Shown: positions 7,153 through 13,598 of the stretch, one piece after another
How the letters are laid out: every line of letters begins with the position of its first letter
How positions within the stretch are numbered: the stretch's first letter is position 1
The notes under the pieces: generated by a model
The model's database searches: none
What the model was told of the DNA's origin: nothing
The model's input: only the letters and a program-made list of their open reading frames with translations
Translations under genes and position numbers: made by a program
Assembly: GCA_019114585.1 (NCBI GenBank)
Contig: DXFE01000073.1
Span: forward strand, 1-20,700
Reading direction: 5' to 3'
Origin: Gemmiger_A avium
GTDB lineage: Bacteria > Bacillota > Clostridia > Oscillospirales > Ruminococcaceae
Length of the DNA stretch: 20,700 nt

Positions 7153-7158
7153 TATAAT
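7153..7158 (+). promoter_or_regulatory. -10 element for the PNPOx operon
   Basis: A perfect TATAAT lies at 7153-7158 in an AT-rich stretch, 57 bases before the ATG at 7216. TTTACA at 7127-7132 could be a -35 but the 20-bp spacer is long, which is compatible with a promoter that depends on a bound regulator. Confidence 0.45.
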
Positions 7159-7215
7159 CCTGCAAGAGAAAAGTTGCAATTCCAAACCCCACATTCCAAC
7201 CAGGAGGTATGTATC

Positions 7216-7617
7216 ATGAATGATGTTGTAAAGTTTTTGCAGGAAAATCCCGTGCAGTATCTGGCCACTGTCGGCCGTGACGGAAAAGCCAAGTGCCGCC
7301 CCTTCATGTTTTCAGGAGAGATGGACGGCAAGCTGTGGTTCTGCACCAACAACCGGAAGGACGTCTACAAGGATATGCACGCCAACCCCAACATCGAGAT
7401 TTCTGTTTCCAGCCCGGCTTATGCGTGGATCCGTCTGAACGGCGAGGCCGTGTTCGAAAATAACATGGCCGCCAAGGAGATGTGCATCCAGAACCCCATC
7501 GTCAAAGGGCAGTACGGCGAGGCCACCAACCCCATCTTTGAAGTATTCTATCTCAAGGGTGCCCATGCGGTGATCGCTGACTTCTCCGGAAACCCGCCCA
7601 GGGAGTACGACCTGTAA
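7216..7617 (+). CDS. Pyridoxamine 5'-phosphate oxidase family (FMN-binding split barrel)
   Basis: A 133-residue protein starting MNDVVKFLQENPVQYLATVGRDGKAKCRPF. This pattern (short helix, then xYLATVxxDGxPxxRPF, then LWFCTNNRKDVYKDMHANPNIEIS) is characteristic of the small FMN-binding split-barrel proteins annotated as pyridoxamine 5'-phosphate oxidase family. Members use FMN or F420 and act as reductases or flavin carriers; real PNPOx activity is unlikely at this length. The ATG at 7216 is chosen for the AGGAGG at 7202-7207. It is divergent from the HxlR regulator, a classic arrangement, and leads the operon that includes the PNPOx-ferredoxin, macrodomain and SirTM genes. Confidence 0.9.
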   Translation: MNDVVKFLQENPVQYLATVGRDGKAKCRPFMFSGEMDGKLWFCTNNRKDVYKDMHANPNIEISVSSPAYAWIRLNGEAVFENNMAAKEMCIQNPIVKGQYGEATNPIFEVFYLKGAHAVIADFSGNPPREYDL

Positions 7618-7628
7618 GGTTCATGTGC

Positions 7629-7662
7629 AGGGGTTCCCCCAGATCGTTCTGGGGGAACCCCT
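7629..7662 (+). terminator. Strong stem-loop within the operon (terminator or attenuator)
   Basis: A perfect 15-bp stem (AGGGGTTCCCCCAGA and its complement) with a TCGT tetraloop lies between the two PNPOx-type genes. The following U tract is interrupted (TTGATTTT). Only 19 bases separate it from the next ATG and no promoter fits there, so it probably reduces rather than abolishes read-through, or protects the upstream mRNA end. Confidence 0.6.
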
Positions 7663-7681
7663 TGATTTTGAGAGGCTTTTT

Positions 7682-8302
7682 ATGCAGACAAAAGAGTACC
7701 TGGAATACATTGTGGATCATATCCACTCTGCCGTTTTTGCCACCGTGGACAGCCAGGGACGCCCTGTCACCTGTGCTATTGACATCATGGATTATGATGA
7801 AAGTGGCCTTTACTTCCTGACAGCAAGGGGTAAGAACTTTTATGATCGGCTGAAAGCCAATGAAAATGTTGCCTTTACCGCCATGAAGGGTAAAGATACC
7901 CTTTCCTGTGTGGCGGTGTCTGTGCAGGGCAAGGCGAAGGAGATCGGGGCGGACATGCTGCCCGACCTGTTCCGTAAAAATCCCTATATGGAGAAGATTT
8001 ATCCCGATGTGCGTTCCCGCAGCGCGCTTACAGTATTCAAAATTTACGAAGGAACCGGAGAATGGTTTGACCTCTCCAAACTTCCTATTGAACGGGCCAG
8101 CTTCTTTTTCGGCGGCGCACAGGCAAAAGAAACCGGCTATTTTGTGACGGATAAATGCATTGGCTGCAAGCTGTGTTATTCCAAATGTCCACAGAAGTGT
8201 ATCGACATTTCAAAAAAGCCTGTGGTTATTCGGCAGGAACACTGTCTGCACTGCGGAAATTGCTATGAAATTTGCCCGGCAAGGGCGATTGAACGGAGAT
8301 GA
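7682..8302 (+). CDS. PNPOx-like flavin domain fused to a 2x[4Fe-4S] ferredoxin domain
   Basis: A 206-residue two-domain protein. Residues 1-140 form an FMN-binding split barrel (YLEYIVDHIHSAVFATVDSQGRPVTCAIDIM). Residues 150-206 hold two cysteine clusters: C-I-G-C-K-L-C-Y-S-K-C-P, then C-L-H-C-G-N-C-Y-E-I-C-P, the classical bacterial ferredoxin pattern for two [4Fe-4S] clusters. The fusion suggests electrons pass from the clusters to the bound flavin. The ATG at 7682 was preferred because AGAGG lies eight bases upstream and family homology begins there; the reading frame extends upstream to 7625 through the hairpin. It is followed after four bases by the macrodomain reading frame. Oxygen-sensitive clusters fit an anaerobe. 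Confidence 0.85.
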   Translation: MQTKEYLEYIVDHIHSAVFATVDSQGRPVTCAIDIMDYDESGLYFLTARGKNFYDRLKANENVAFTAMKGKDTLSCVAVSVQGKAKEIGADMLPDLFRKNPYMEKIYPDVRSRSALTVFKIYEGTGEWFDLSKLPIERASFFFGGAQAKETGYFVTDKCIGCKLCYSKCPQKCIDISKKPVVIRQEHCLHCGNCYEICPARAIERR

Positions 8303-8306
8303 GAGG

Positions 8307-8516
8307 ATGACGCAGGACGAACGATTGAATTTTCTGCTCCATGCTCTGCTGGCGGAACGAAACGAATATAAAGAGATCCCGGTGCCGTATTCCCTGCAGG
8401 AAAAGCGGCGGCTTTTGCGCAGCCTGATGAATGTGCGTCCGCCCGTCCCGGCCCGTGAGGATTTTTTGCAGGTGCAGGACACTTACCTGAAAGAGTGTCT
8501 CGCACAGCGGGCGTGA
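8307..8516 (+). CDS. N-terminal piece of Zn-type macrodomain ADP-ribosyl hydrolase
   Basis: A 69-residue reading frame starting MTQDERLNFLLHALLAERNEYKEIPVPY and ending VQDTYLKECLAQRA. I recognise it as the helical N-terminal region that precedes the macrodomain in Firmicute protein-ADP-ribose hydrolases linked to SirTM. It stops at TGA 8514-8516, and the rest of the same protein continues in the -1 frame from about 8513. Adding one G to the GGG run at 8508-8511 would restore a single 256-residue protein reading QRGVTKLDDL. It is therefore a frameshifted gene, a sequencing error, or a split subunit. GAGAGG precedes the ATG at 8307. Confidence 0.7.
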   Translation: MTQDERLNFLLHALLAERNEYKEIPVPYSLQEKRRLLRSLMNVRPPVPAREDFLQVQDTYLKECLAQRA

Positions 8517-9076
8517 CAAAGCTGGATGACCTGATGCCGGTGCGTCCCGGGCTGTATCTCTGGCAGGGAGACATCACCACACTGGCGGTGGATGCCATCG
8601 TCAACGCGGCCAACAGCCAGATGCTGGGCTGCTTTGTGCCCTGCCACGGCTGCATCGACAATGCCATTCACACCTATGCAGGGGTGCAGCTCCGCCTGGA
8701 GTGTGCCCGCCTCATGGCCGGGCAGGAGGAAGAACCCACCGGCCGCGCAAAAATCACGAAGGCTTACAACCTGCCCTGTCGCTATGTACTGCATACTGTC
8801 GGCCCGATCATCTGTGGAGCCGTCACGCAGGCAGACCGGGAACTGCTGGCCAGCTGCTACCGCACCTGCCTGGAGCTTGCGGAAGCCAGCGGGCTGCACA
8901 GTGTAGCCTTTTGCTGTATATCCACCGGAGAGTTTCACTTTCCCAATGAACTGGCCGCAAAGATTGCCATACAAACGGTGGCAGAATGGCAGCGGCAAAA
9001 CCCGGACAAAATCAAGGTGATCTTCAATGTTTTCAAGGACAGAGACTATGAAATCTACAAGCGCCTGCTGCGATAA
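8495..9076 (+). CDS. Macrodomain piece of Zn-type protein-ADP-ribose hydrolase (frameshifted)
   Basis: A reading frame of up to 193 residues carrying the whole macrodomain: LYLWQGDITTLAVDAIVNAANSQ, then LGCFVPCHGCIDNAIH, then YVLHTVGPII and CCISTGEFHFP. The C-F-V-P-C-H-x-C cluster is characteristic of the zinc-containing macrodomains (SauMacro/SpyMacro class) that remove ADP-ribose placed by SirTM. The first GTG in frame is at 8495, but another GTG at 8513 overlaps the stop of the N-terminal piece as GTGA, so reinitiation is possible. No good ribosome binding site is seen for either. The N-terminal piece is at 8307-8516. The C-terminus overlaps the SirTM start by 29 bases. Loss of the N-terminal helices could impair folding; the catalytic core looks intact. 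Confidence 0.85.
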   Translation: MSRTAGVTKLDDLMPVRPGLYLWQGDITTLAVDAIVNAANSQMLGCFVPCHGCIDNAIHTYAGVQLRLECARLMAGQEEEPTGRAKITKAYNLPCRYVLHTVGPIICGAVTQADRELLASCYRTCLELAEASGLHSVAFCCISTGEFHFPNELAAKIAIQTVAEWQRQNPDKIKVIFNVFKDRDYEIYKRLLR

Positions 9077-9896
9077 GATCGCACGGCTCAAACAGGAATT
9101 GGACACGGCGGACGCTGTGGTGATCGGAGCAGGTTCCGGGCTTTCCACTTCCGCCGGGTTTCTCTATACCGGCGAACGCTTTCAAAAATATTTCGGGGAC
9201 TTTATTGCAAAGTATGGCTTCCGCGATATGTATTCAGGCGGCTTTTATCCCTTTGACAGTCTGGAGGAACATTGGGCGTATTGGAGCCGGTATATCTACA
9301 TCAATCGCTATCTGGACGCCCCAAAACCAGTGTATCAGGAGCTTTTGAAGCTGGTGCAGGGGAAGGACTATTTTGTGCTGACCACCAATGTGGACCATTG
9401 TTTCCAAAAGACCGGATTTGACAAGCAGCGTTTGTTCTATACCCAGGGCGACTATGGCCTGTGGCAGTGCTCCAGGCCCTGCCACCAAAAGACCTATGAC
9501 AACGAAACCATTGTCAAAAAGATGGTGGTCGAACAAAAGGATCGAAAAATCCCCAGTGAACTGATCCCCCGCTGTCCGGTCTGCGGCGCGCCCATGTCCA
9601 TGAATCTGCGGGCGGATGATACCTTTGTGGAGGATGAAGGCTGGCACATCGCCGCCCGGCGGTATGAGGAGTACCTGCAGGGCCACGAGGGACAGCATAT
9701 CCTCTTTCTGGAACTGGGGGTTGGCGGCAATACGCCGGTCATCATCAAATATCCGTTCTGGCGCATGACCCTGGCCAATCCCCGGGCTGTCTATGCCTGT
9801 ATCAACCTGGATCAGGCATACTGCCCGCCGGAAATCGAATCCCGGTCTCTCTGCATAGGGAAGGATATTGGCGAAGTCCTGACCGCGCTTTTGTAA
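9048..9896 (+). CDS. SirTM-class sirtuin, protein ADP-ribosyltransferase
   Basis: A 282-residue Sir2-family protein. The NAD motif GAGSG is at residues 27-31, TTNVDH with Asn114 at 112-117, and GVGGNTP at 224-230. The canonical catalytic His is replaced by Gln133 in YTQGDYG, which is diagnostic of class M sirtuins; those act as protein ADP-ribosyltransferases, not deacetylases. The four zinc cysteines are Cys141, Cys145, Cys176 and Cys179. The ATG at 9048 has AAGGA at 9035-9039 and lies inside the macrodomain gene, so writer and eraser are translationally coupled. In the described pathogen systems the target is a lipoylated GcvH-like protein; none is encoded here, so the target is unknown. 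This is the last gene of the plus-strand operon. Confidence 0.92.
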   Translation: MKSTSACCDKIARLKQELDTADAVVIGAGSGLSTSAGFLYTGERFQKYFGDFIAKYGFRDMYSGGFYPFDSLEEHWAYWSRYIYINRYLDAPKPVYQELLKLVQGKDYFVLTTNVDHCFQKTGFDKQRLFYTQGDYGLWQCSRPCHQKTYDNETIVKKMVVEQKDRKIPSELIPRCPVCGAPMSMNLRADDTFVEDEGWHIAARRYEEYLQGHEGQHILFLELGVGGNTPVIIKYPFWRMTLANPRAVYACINLDQAYCPPEIESRSLCIGKDIGEVLTALL

Positions 9897-10026
9897 AGGG
9901 TGTCTTGCCGGCGGCAGGGACGCTACAAAGAGGTTTTCTCAGGATGAGCAAAGCCTAGATCTAAGATATGCAATAACCGCAGGCCTTCGAGCACAGATGG
10001 GGCATATTACCGTCCTGGGCCACTGA

Positions 10027-10057
10027 AAGAAAGCCCGCCTGAATGGCGGGCTTTCTT
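10027..10057. terminator. Bidirectional terminator between SirTM and the lipoprotein
   Basis: A perfect 13-bp stem, AAGAAAGCCCGCC and its complement GGCGGGCTTTCTT, around a TGAAT loop. It lies between the convergent SirTM (stop 9896) and lipoprotein (stop 10093) genes. Its arms end in T-rich tracts on both strands. The preceding 130 bases (9897-10026) show no gene or clear signal. Confidence 0.75.
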
Positions 10058-10092
10058 CGTTCCTGGCTGACCTTATACGTTCGTTGTCGCTT

Positions 10093-11505
10093 TTATCCGT
10101 CGATGGTGATGGTGATTACCGGCTCCTCGAGAGTCGTATATCCCTCTTTGATTTCGAATTTCAGCTCGATATCTTGTATATCGGATGTCGACGTGATCTG
10201 ATTGTCCTCGAGGGAAGATTGCCACAATTGGATGACCAGAGCCACGGATTCTCCATCTGCCAACTCCTGGTTATAGAAGGAGTAATCTGTCATGAAGCCG
10301 TTTACCGAAAGCGAATCGTAAACGTCATCAATCGTGAGTGTCTTTCCGCTGCTGTTCTCCGCTGCCAGAAGCACATACAAATCATCGCTCCAATCAGAGG
10401 CATCCTCCTGTACCGCCTTGAACACGATTCGCAGGCCATTGCTGTTATAGACTTCTTTTCCCGCTGCGTCAAAGCCGGCGGATGCGCCAGGGATTGCAAT
10501 CGTAACCGGCGTCTTCTCCGCGAGCGTCACCCCCTCCTCGTCGGATTGCTCCAGGGACAGGGAAACTGATCCCACTTCGGTGATCCCGTAAGCGCTCCAG
10601 AACTCGCCGTCCAGCACCGACGAAAGCTCTACTTCGGCAATACGGCGTTTGCCAGGATTGATGGCGTCGCTTGACCAGGTGGAACCGCTCACCACGAAGC
10701 CGTTGATCCTGATGTCCGAGCTGGATACATACACCATGCTGTCCGTGGTGTTTTCCAGTTCCAGCAACAGGGCGGTCTCGCCGTTCTTGTTTCTAAGGAC
10801 TCCGCTGGAGAGCAGCTTCACCCCGTTTTGCTCATAGACGGCATCCTGCCCGAAGTACACCACTTCATAACCATAGGTATTCATAGCAGCGGAGCTTGCG
10901 ATGGTCTGCTGATAATGGTCCGTTCCATAATCATGTGCGTCCGCGGCGGAGGTCCTGAGTGCACGGGGACCGGTGTAGGTGCTGTTGTAATCGTCATCCG
11001 TTATGGTGAAACCGATCTCCAGATCCGCTATCTCATTGATGCCGTAGGGCATTAAGGCGTCATAGCCGAACTCGATGACCTCGTTCGCCTTTTTCCCATT
11101 GGATACATCACAGTTCAAATAGCCATCATCGATCATGTAGCCGTTGATGGAGTTGCAGCTGTATCCCAGGGAACCGCTGACGAAGGAAAGGTCTTTCCCG
11201 CTGTTGTTTTCAATGGTGAGCGCCAGTTCCACGGAGTAATCCGTATAAGTCAGTCCTGTTGCTGTGATCTTTATGCCGCCCTCATCCACCAGTACGGTTT
11301 CATCCAGGGCAGCGTTCCTGTTGAACGGTTCCAATGTTGCTTCGGACTGCTCTGCCGCATTCCCGTCAGACGTGCTGCTTGCGGCATCCCCTGCGGAAGC
11401 CGGTTGGCTGCCAGCCCCACTGCCCGGTGCGTCGGCAGAGCTGCAGGCAGCCAGACTTGCCAGAAGCACCATTGCCAGCAGGATAGACAAAAACTTTGCT
11501 TTCAT
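10093..11505 (-). CDS. Secreted lipoprotein with three tandem beta domains
   Basis: A 470-residue protein with a signal peptide (MKAKFLSILLAMVLLASLAAC) and lipobox LAAC, Cys21 being the lipidation site. A Ser/Gly/Ala/Asp-rich linker follows (22-60). Three repeats of about 105 residues span roughly 69-175, 221-323 and 350-455. Each has an E-N-N/T/S-S/T-G-K-like turn, then an I/V-N-G-F/Y block (for example SINGYMIDDGYL, IRINGFVVS, LSVNGFMTDYSF) and a final strand pair. Function is unknown; the fold is probably immunoglobulin-like. AAGGAGG precedes the ATG. It is second after the MerR regulator, 58 bases apart, so it is likely under the dyad at 11914. Confidence 0.8.
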   Translation of the reverse strand: MKAKFLSILLAMVLLASLAACSSADAPGSGAGSQPASAGDAASSTSDGNAAEQSEATLEPFNRNAALDETVLVDEGGIKITATGLTYTDYSVELALTIENNSGKDLSFVSGSLGYSCNSINGYMIDDGYLNCDVSNGKKANEVIEFGYDALMPYGINEIADLEIGFTITDDDYNSTYTGPRALRTSAADAHDYGTDHYQQTIASSAAMNTYGYEVVYFGQDAVYEQNGVKLLSSGVLRNKNGETALLLELENTTDSMVYVSSSDIRINGFVVSGSTWSSDAINPGKRRIAEVELSSVLDGEFWSAYGITEVGSVSLSLEQSDEEGVTLAEKTPVTIAIPGASAGFDAAGKEVYNSNGLRIVFKAVQEDASDWSDDLYVLLAAENSSGKTLTIDDVYDSLSVNGFMTDYSFYNQELADGESVALVIQLWQSSLEDNQITSTSDIQDIELKFEIKEGYTTLEEPVITITIDG

Positions 11506-11563
11506 ACCAAATCCTCCTTTGTATTCGATGGATGGAGTGCGATTTTCCGTGAACCATCGACCA

Positions 11564-11890
11564 TTACAACGCAGCGATGTACTCTTTTGCCTGTTGAATC
11601 AGTTCCTGCAGTTGGACATTTTTCGTTTCCAATTCCGCAATCTTTGCCTGGATTGCGGCCTTTCTGACAGGGATATCGGCATCCAAAAGCTCTTTGATCT
11701 CCTTCAGGTGAAAGCCCAGCTTCTGGTAAAACCGAATAAGCCGGATGCGTTCCCGCTCCGGCTCGCTGTAGAGCAGATGCCCATATTTGTTTTTCCCTGA
11801 AGGGCGTACAAGCCCGATCTTCTCATAGCCTTGCACAGCCCGCCGGGGAATCTTCAGTTCAGCGCACATTTGGCGCAGCGTCTGTTGCAT
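11564..11890 (-). CDS. MerR family transcriptional regulator
   Basis: A 108-residue regulator. The N-terminal winged helix reads TLRQMCAELKIPRRAVQGYEKIGLVRPSGKNKYGHLLYSEPERERIRLIRFYQKLGFHLKEIKELLD, the classic MerR pattern. Residues 75-106 form a coiled-coil dimerization helix rich in Lys, Glu and Gln. There is no C-terminal effector domain and no metal-binding Cys, so it is a short MerR. The start at 11890 (MQQTL) was chosen because GGAGG at 11899-11903 sits eight bases upstream; an ATG at 11896 is too close. The upstream reading frame to 11974 is not used. A dyad upstream (11914-11932) also appears before the DUF4230 operon, making autoregulation and control of that operon likely. Confidence 0.9.
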   Translation of the reverse strand: MQQTLRQMCAELKIPRRAVQGYEKIGLVRPSGKNKYGHLLYSEPERERIRLIRFYQKLGFHLKEIKELLDADIPVRKAAIQAKIAELETKNVQLQELIQQAKEYIAAL

Positions 11891-11913
11891 CTTCATTTCC
11901 TCCTCACCGTAAA

Positions 11914-11932
11914 ACTGCACGCCGCGTGCAGT
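11914..11932 (-). promoter_or_regulatory. MerR-type operator dyad, site 1
   Basis: A perfect 19-bp palindrome, ACTGCACGC-N-GCGTGCAGT, just upstream of the merR gene. On the minus strand it directly overlaps a TTGACT -35 (11930-11935), and TACGGT at 11906-11911 lies 18 bp further on as a weak -10. That -10 would put the transcript start at about the ribosome binding site, so the dyad may act as an autorepressor site rather than as an activated promoter. A near-copy is at 13456-13474. Confidence 0.6.
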
Positions 11933-12010
11933 CAAGGGTTTCGTGAAAATCGCATTCCGCAACAGAGCTTGCAAATTTCGCGAAGGGAGAAAATGACCGT
12001 ATCAGGCTTG

Positions 12011-12051
12011 ACAAAACAAAAAGAGCACCCGTCTGGCGACGAGTGCTCTTT
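12011..12051 (-). terminator. Terminator of the DUF4230 operon
   Basis: A stem with arms AAAGAGCAC and GTGCTCTTT, and an inner CGTC/GACG pairing, lies 20 bases past the stop of the DUF4230 lipoprotein. On the minus strand the stem is followed by TTTTTGTTTTG (12011-12022). Confidence 0.7.
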
Positions 12052-12071
12052 GCTGTATGTAGTTATATGGA

Positions 12072-12716
12072 TCAGGCAGAGGCAGAATTCTGGGATTCGG
12101 CCTGGGAGTTTGTCTCAGACTGCGGAGCGGAATCAGCGCTGTCCAGATAGACCCATTGGATCGTGTAGTCCTTTCCAACCGCCTCACCGATATTCTGCAC
12201 ATATTCCTCCAGAAGATCCTGTGCGCGCTGTTGAGCACTGGACAGAAGTGCCGTGTCGGAGGCCGCCGTTTCTTCCAGGTCTGCCTGGGCCTGGGCAAAC
12301 GCCGCCACCTCATCCTCCGCGCTTATCCTGGCGGAATCTTTGGCGACGATATAGGAATCCTCCGAGAGTTCATTTGAGTCCACCTGGCAGCGAAGCACTT
12401 TTGCCTCCGGAATGGTGATGGTGACCAAAGTGTCGTCCACCTCCAGGGCCACCTGGGAAGCGTCGATGCCAAGAGAAACCACACCGCTGTACTCGATCCA
12501 GAAATGCTTGTCCTTCTGCCAGAAAAGTATTCCGGCCGCATCCTCCTCCTTGAATTTTGCCACATTGTGATAGTAGCAGTCCATCACCGCCAACTCACAG
12601 ATCGCTTTCATCTGTGACGTCTCGGGTTCCATCGTAATTTGCTCCGCAGAGCCCCCGCAGGCGGCAAAAGAGCCCGCCAGGACCGCACAAGCCAAAAGGC
12701 ACGCAAGTTTTTTCAT
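12072..12716 (-). CDS. DUF4230 domain lipoprotein
   Basis: A 214-residue protein. A signal peptide, MKKLACLLACAVLAGSFAAC, ends in a lipobox-like FAAC with Cys20. Residues 30-200 form the DUF4230 domain: CELAVMDCYYHNVAKF, FWIEYSGVVSLGIDASQVALEVDDTLVTITIPEAKVL, and the later QAQADLEETAASDTALLSSAQQRAQDLLEEYVQNIGEAVGKDY helix. Function is unknown; the domain is predicted extracellular. The start at 12716 was chosen for the signal peptide and AAAGGAGGAG upstream; the longer frame to 12785 overlaps the upstream gene. It lies 16 bases after the paralogue at 12733-13341. The tail is Ser/Gln/Asn/Ala-rich, as in exported disordered ends. Confidence 0.85.
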   Translation of the reverse strand: MKKLACLLACAVLAGSFAACGGSAEQITMEPETSQMKAICELAVMDCYYHNVAKFKEEDAAGILFWQKDKHFWIEYSGVVSLGIDASQVALEVDDTLVTITIPEAKVLRCQVDSNELSEDSYIVAKDSARISAEDEVAAFAQAQADLEETAASDTALLSSAQQRAQDLLEEYVQNIGEAVGKDYTIQWVYLDSADSAPQSETNSQAESQNSASA

Positions 12717-12732
12717 AGCGAAACTCCTCCTT

Positions 12733-13341
12733 TTACGAAATTGACAGACTATATCCGGCGTCGTTCTGCTCCACAAGGGGTGCAATGAGGGCCTTCAACA
12801 CGTTGCAGGCGTTGTCCTTCGCCAAATCACATATTGCTGTCTGCTTTTCGCTCTCCTGCTGCGCATCCAGTTCACAGGCTTTGTAGGCTTCCTGCGTCAC
12901 AGTTGAGGTATTTGCCTTGTCATCGTAAAAGAGGAAATCTATGGAGGCAATATCCACATCGACCGCTGAGATTCTCACTTCAGGCAGCTTGATTCGGATC
13001 ATCTTTTCCTCGTCATCCGTTTCGATGTCCAGCGCGCCAAAGTCAATACCCGCATACACTTTGGCTTTGTAGGAGACATAGTACTTCACTTCATCCGGGT
13101 TTTCCTCATCGCTCACCGTCGCGATGCCATTGTAGACTGCCGTATAGGTGGACAGCTCGTCCACATCCACGATCTCCTGCAAAGCAGAGACCGTGATGAT
13201 TTCCGGCGGCTGCTTTGCCCGCTGTGCAGCTGGCAAGCCGACGGCAATTGCCGCTACCGCGATAACTGCCACGACAAGCAGTATCCAGACCGGCAGTTTC
13301 AAGCGTGGTCTATTTACGGATGATACGTTTTGTCCTTTCAT
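12733..13341 (-). CDS. DUF4230 domain membrane-anchored protein
   Basis: A 202-residue protein with one N-terminal transmembrane helix (WILLVVAVIAVAAIAVGL, about residues 19-36) after a basic cytosolic start. It is followed by an extracellular DUF4230-type domain (LQEIVDVDELSTYTAVYNGIATV, VSYKAKVYAGIDFGALDIETDDEEKMIRIKLPEVRI). It shares the domain, order and predicted side of the membrane with the lipoprotein directly downstream, so the two probably form one complex or paralogous pair. AAGGAG lies about ten bases before the ATG at 13341. Promoters are the TTGCGA-17-TACTAT pair at 13382-13410 and possibly the MerR-type site at 13456. Function is unknown. Confidence 0.8.
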   Translation of the reverse strand: MKGQNVSSVNRPRLKLPVWILLVVAVIAVAAIAVGLPAAQRAKQPPEIITVSALQEIVDVDELSTYTAVYNGIATVSDEENPDEVKYYVSYKAKVYAGIDFGALDIETDDEEKMIRIKLPEVRISAVDVDIASIDFLFYDDKANTSTVTQEAYKACELDAQQESEKQTAICDLAKDNACNVLKALIAPLVEQNDAGYSLSIS

Positions 13342-13381
13342 GTATTTCGCTCCTTACACAATTTTGGGAATTTCCTAATGG

Positions 13382-13410
13382 ATAGTACCATTTTTTTACA
13401 TTTTTCGCAA
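13382..13410 (-). promoter_or_regulatory. Sigma-A type promoter for the DUF4230 operon
   Basis: On the minus strand TTGCGA (13405-13410) and TACTAT (13382-13387) are separated by exactly 17 bp. They lie 41 bases upstream of the ATG at 13341. The match is good (4/6 each). Confidence 0.6.
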
Positions 13411-13455
13411 CGGAAAATAAAATTTGCACAGTGCCTGACATTCTTTTACAATGCA

Positions 13456-13474
13456 ACTGCACGCACGGTGCAGT
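13456..13474 (-). promoter_or_regulatory. MerR-type operator dyad, site 2
   Basis: The dyad ACTGCACGC-A-CGGTGCAGT has the same outer seven-base arms as the site before merR, and both are followed by CAAG on the plus strand. On the minus strand it overlaps a TTGACT (13472-13477) as a -35, and CATTGT (13448-13453) lies at an 18-bp spacing as a possible -10. It lies about 100 bases upstream of the DUF4230 start at 13341, so it could be the regulated promoter of that operon. Confidence 0.55.
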
Positions 13475-13540
13475 CAAGTGCTGCACAACACAGCGACGAA
13501 AAACCTGACCCAACCGCATATTCCCTGTCAATCTGTAATT

Positions 13541-13549
13541 TGCTATAAT
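13541..13549 (+). promoter_or_regulatory. Extended -10 promoter (TGCTATAAT)
   Basis: TGCTATAAT with perfect TATAAT at 13544-13549 lies 50 bases before the ATG at 13599. The -35 region (TTCCCT at 13521-13526) is poor. The gene's AAAGGAG ribosome binding site is at 13587-13593. Confidence 0.5.
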
Positions 13550-13598
13550 GAATGTAGTTCTTTGATTTTGTGGTCCCTCTGGTATAAAGGAGCCCCCT

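Noticed and set aside
8504..8516. Programmed -1 frameshifting as an explanation for the split macrodomain
   Set aside because: The sequence CAGCGGGCGTGA has no canonical slippery heptamer and no obvious downstream pseudoknot was noticed, so an indel or reinitiation is preferred; not fully excluded.
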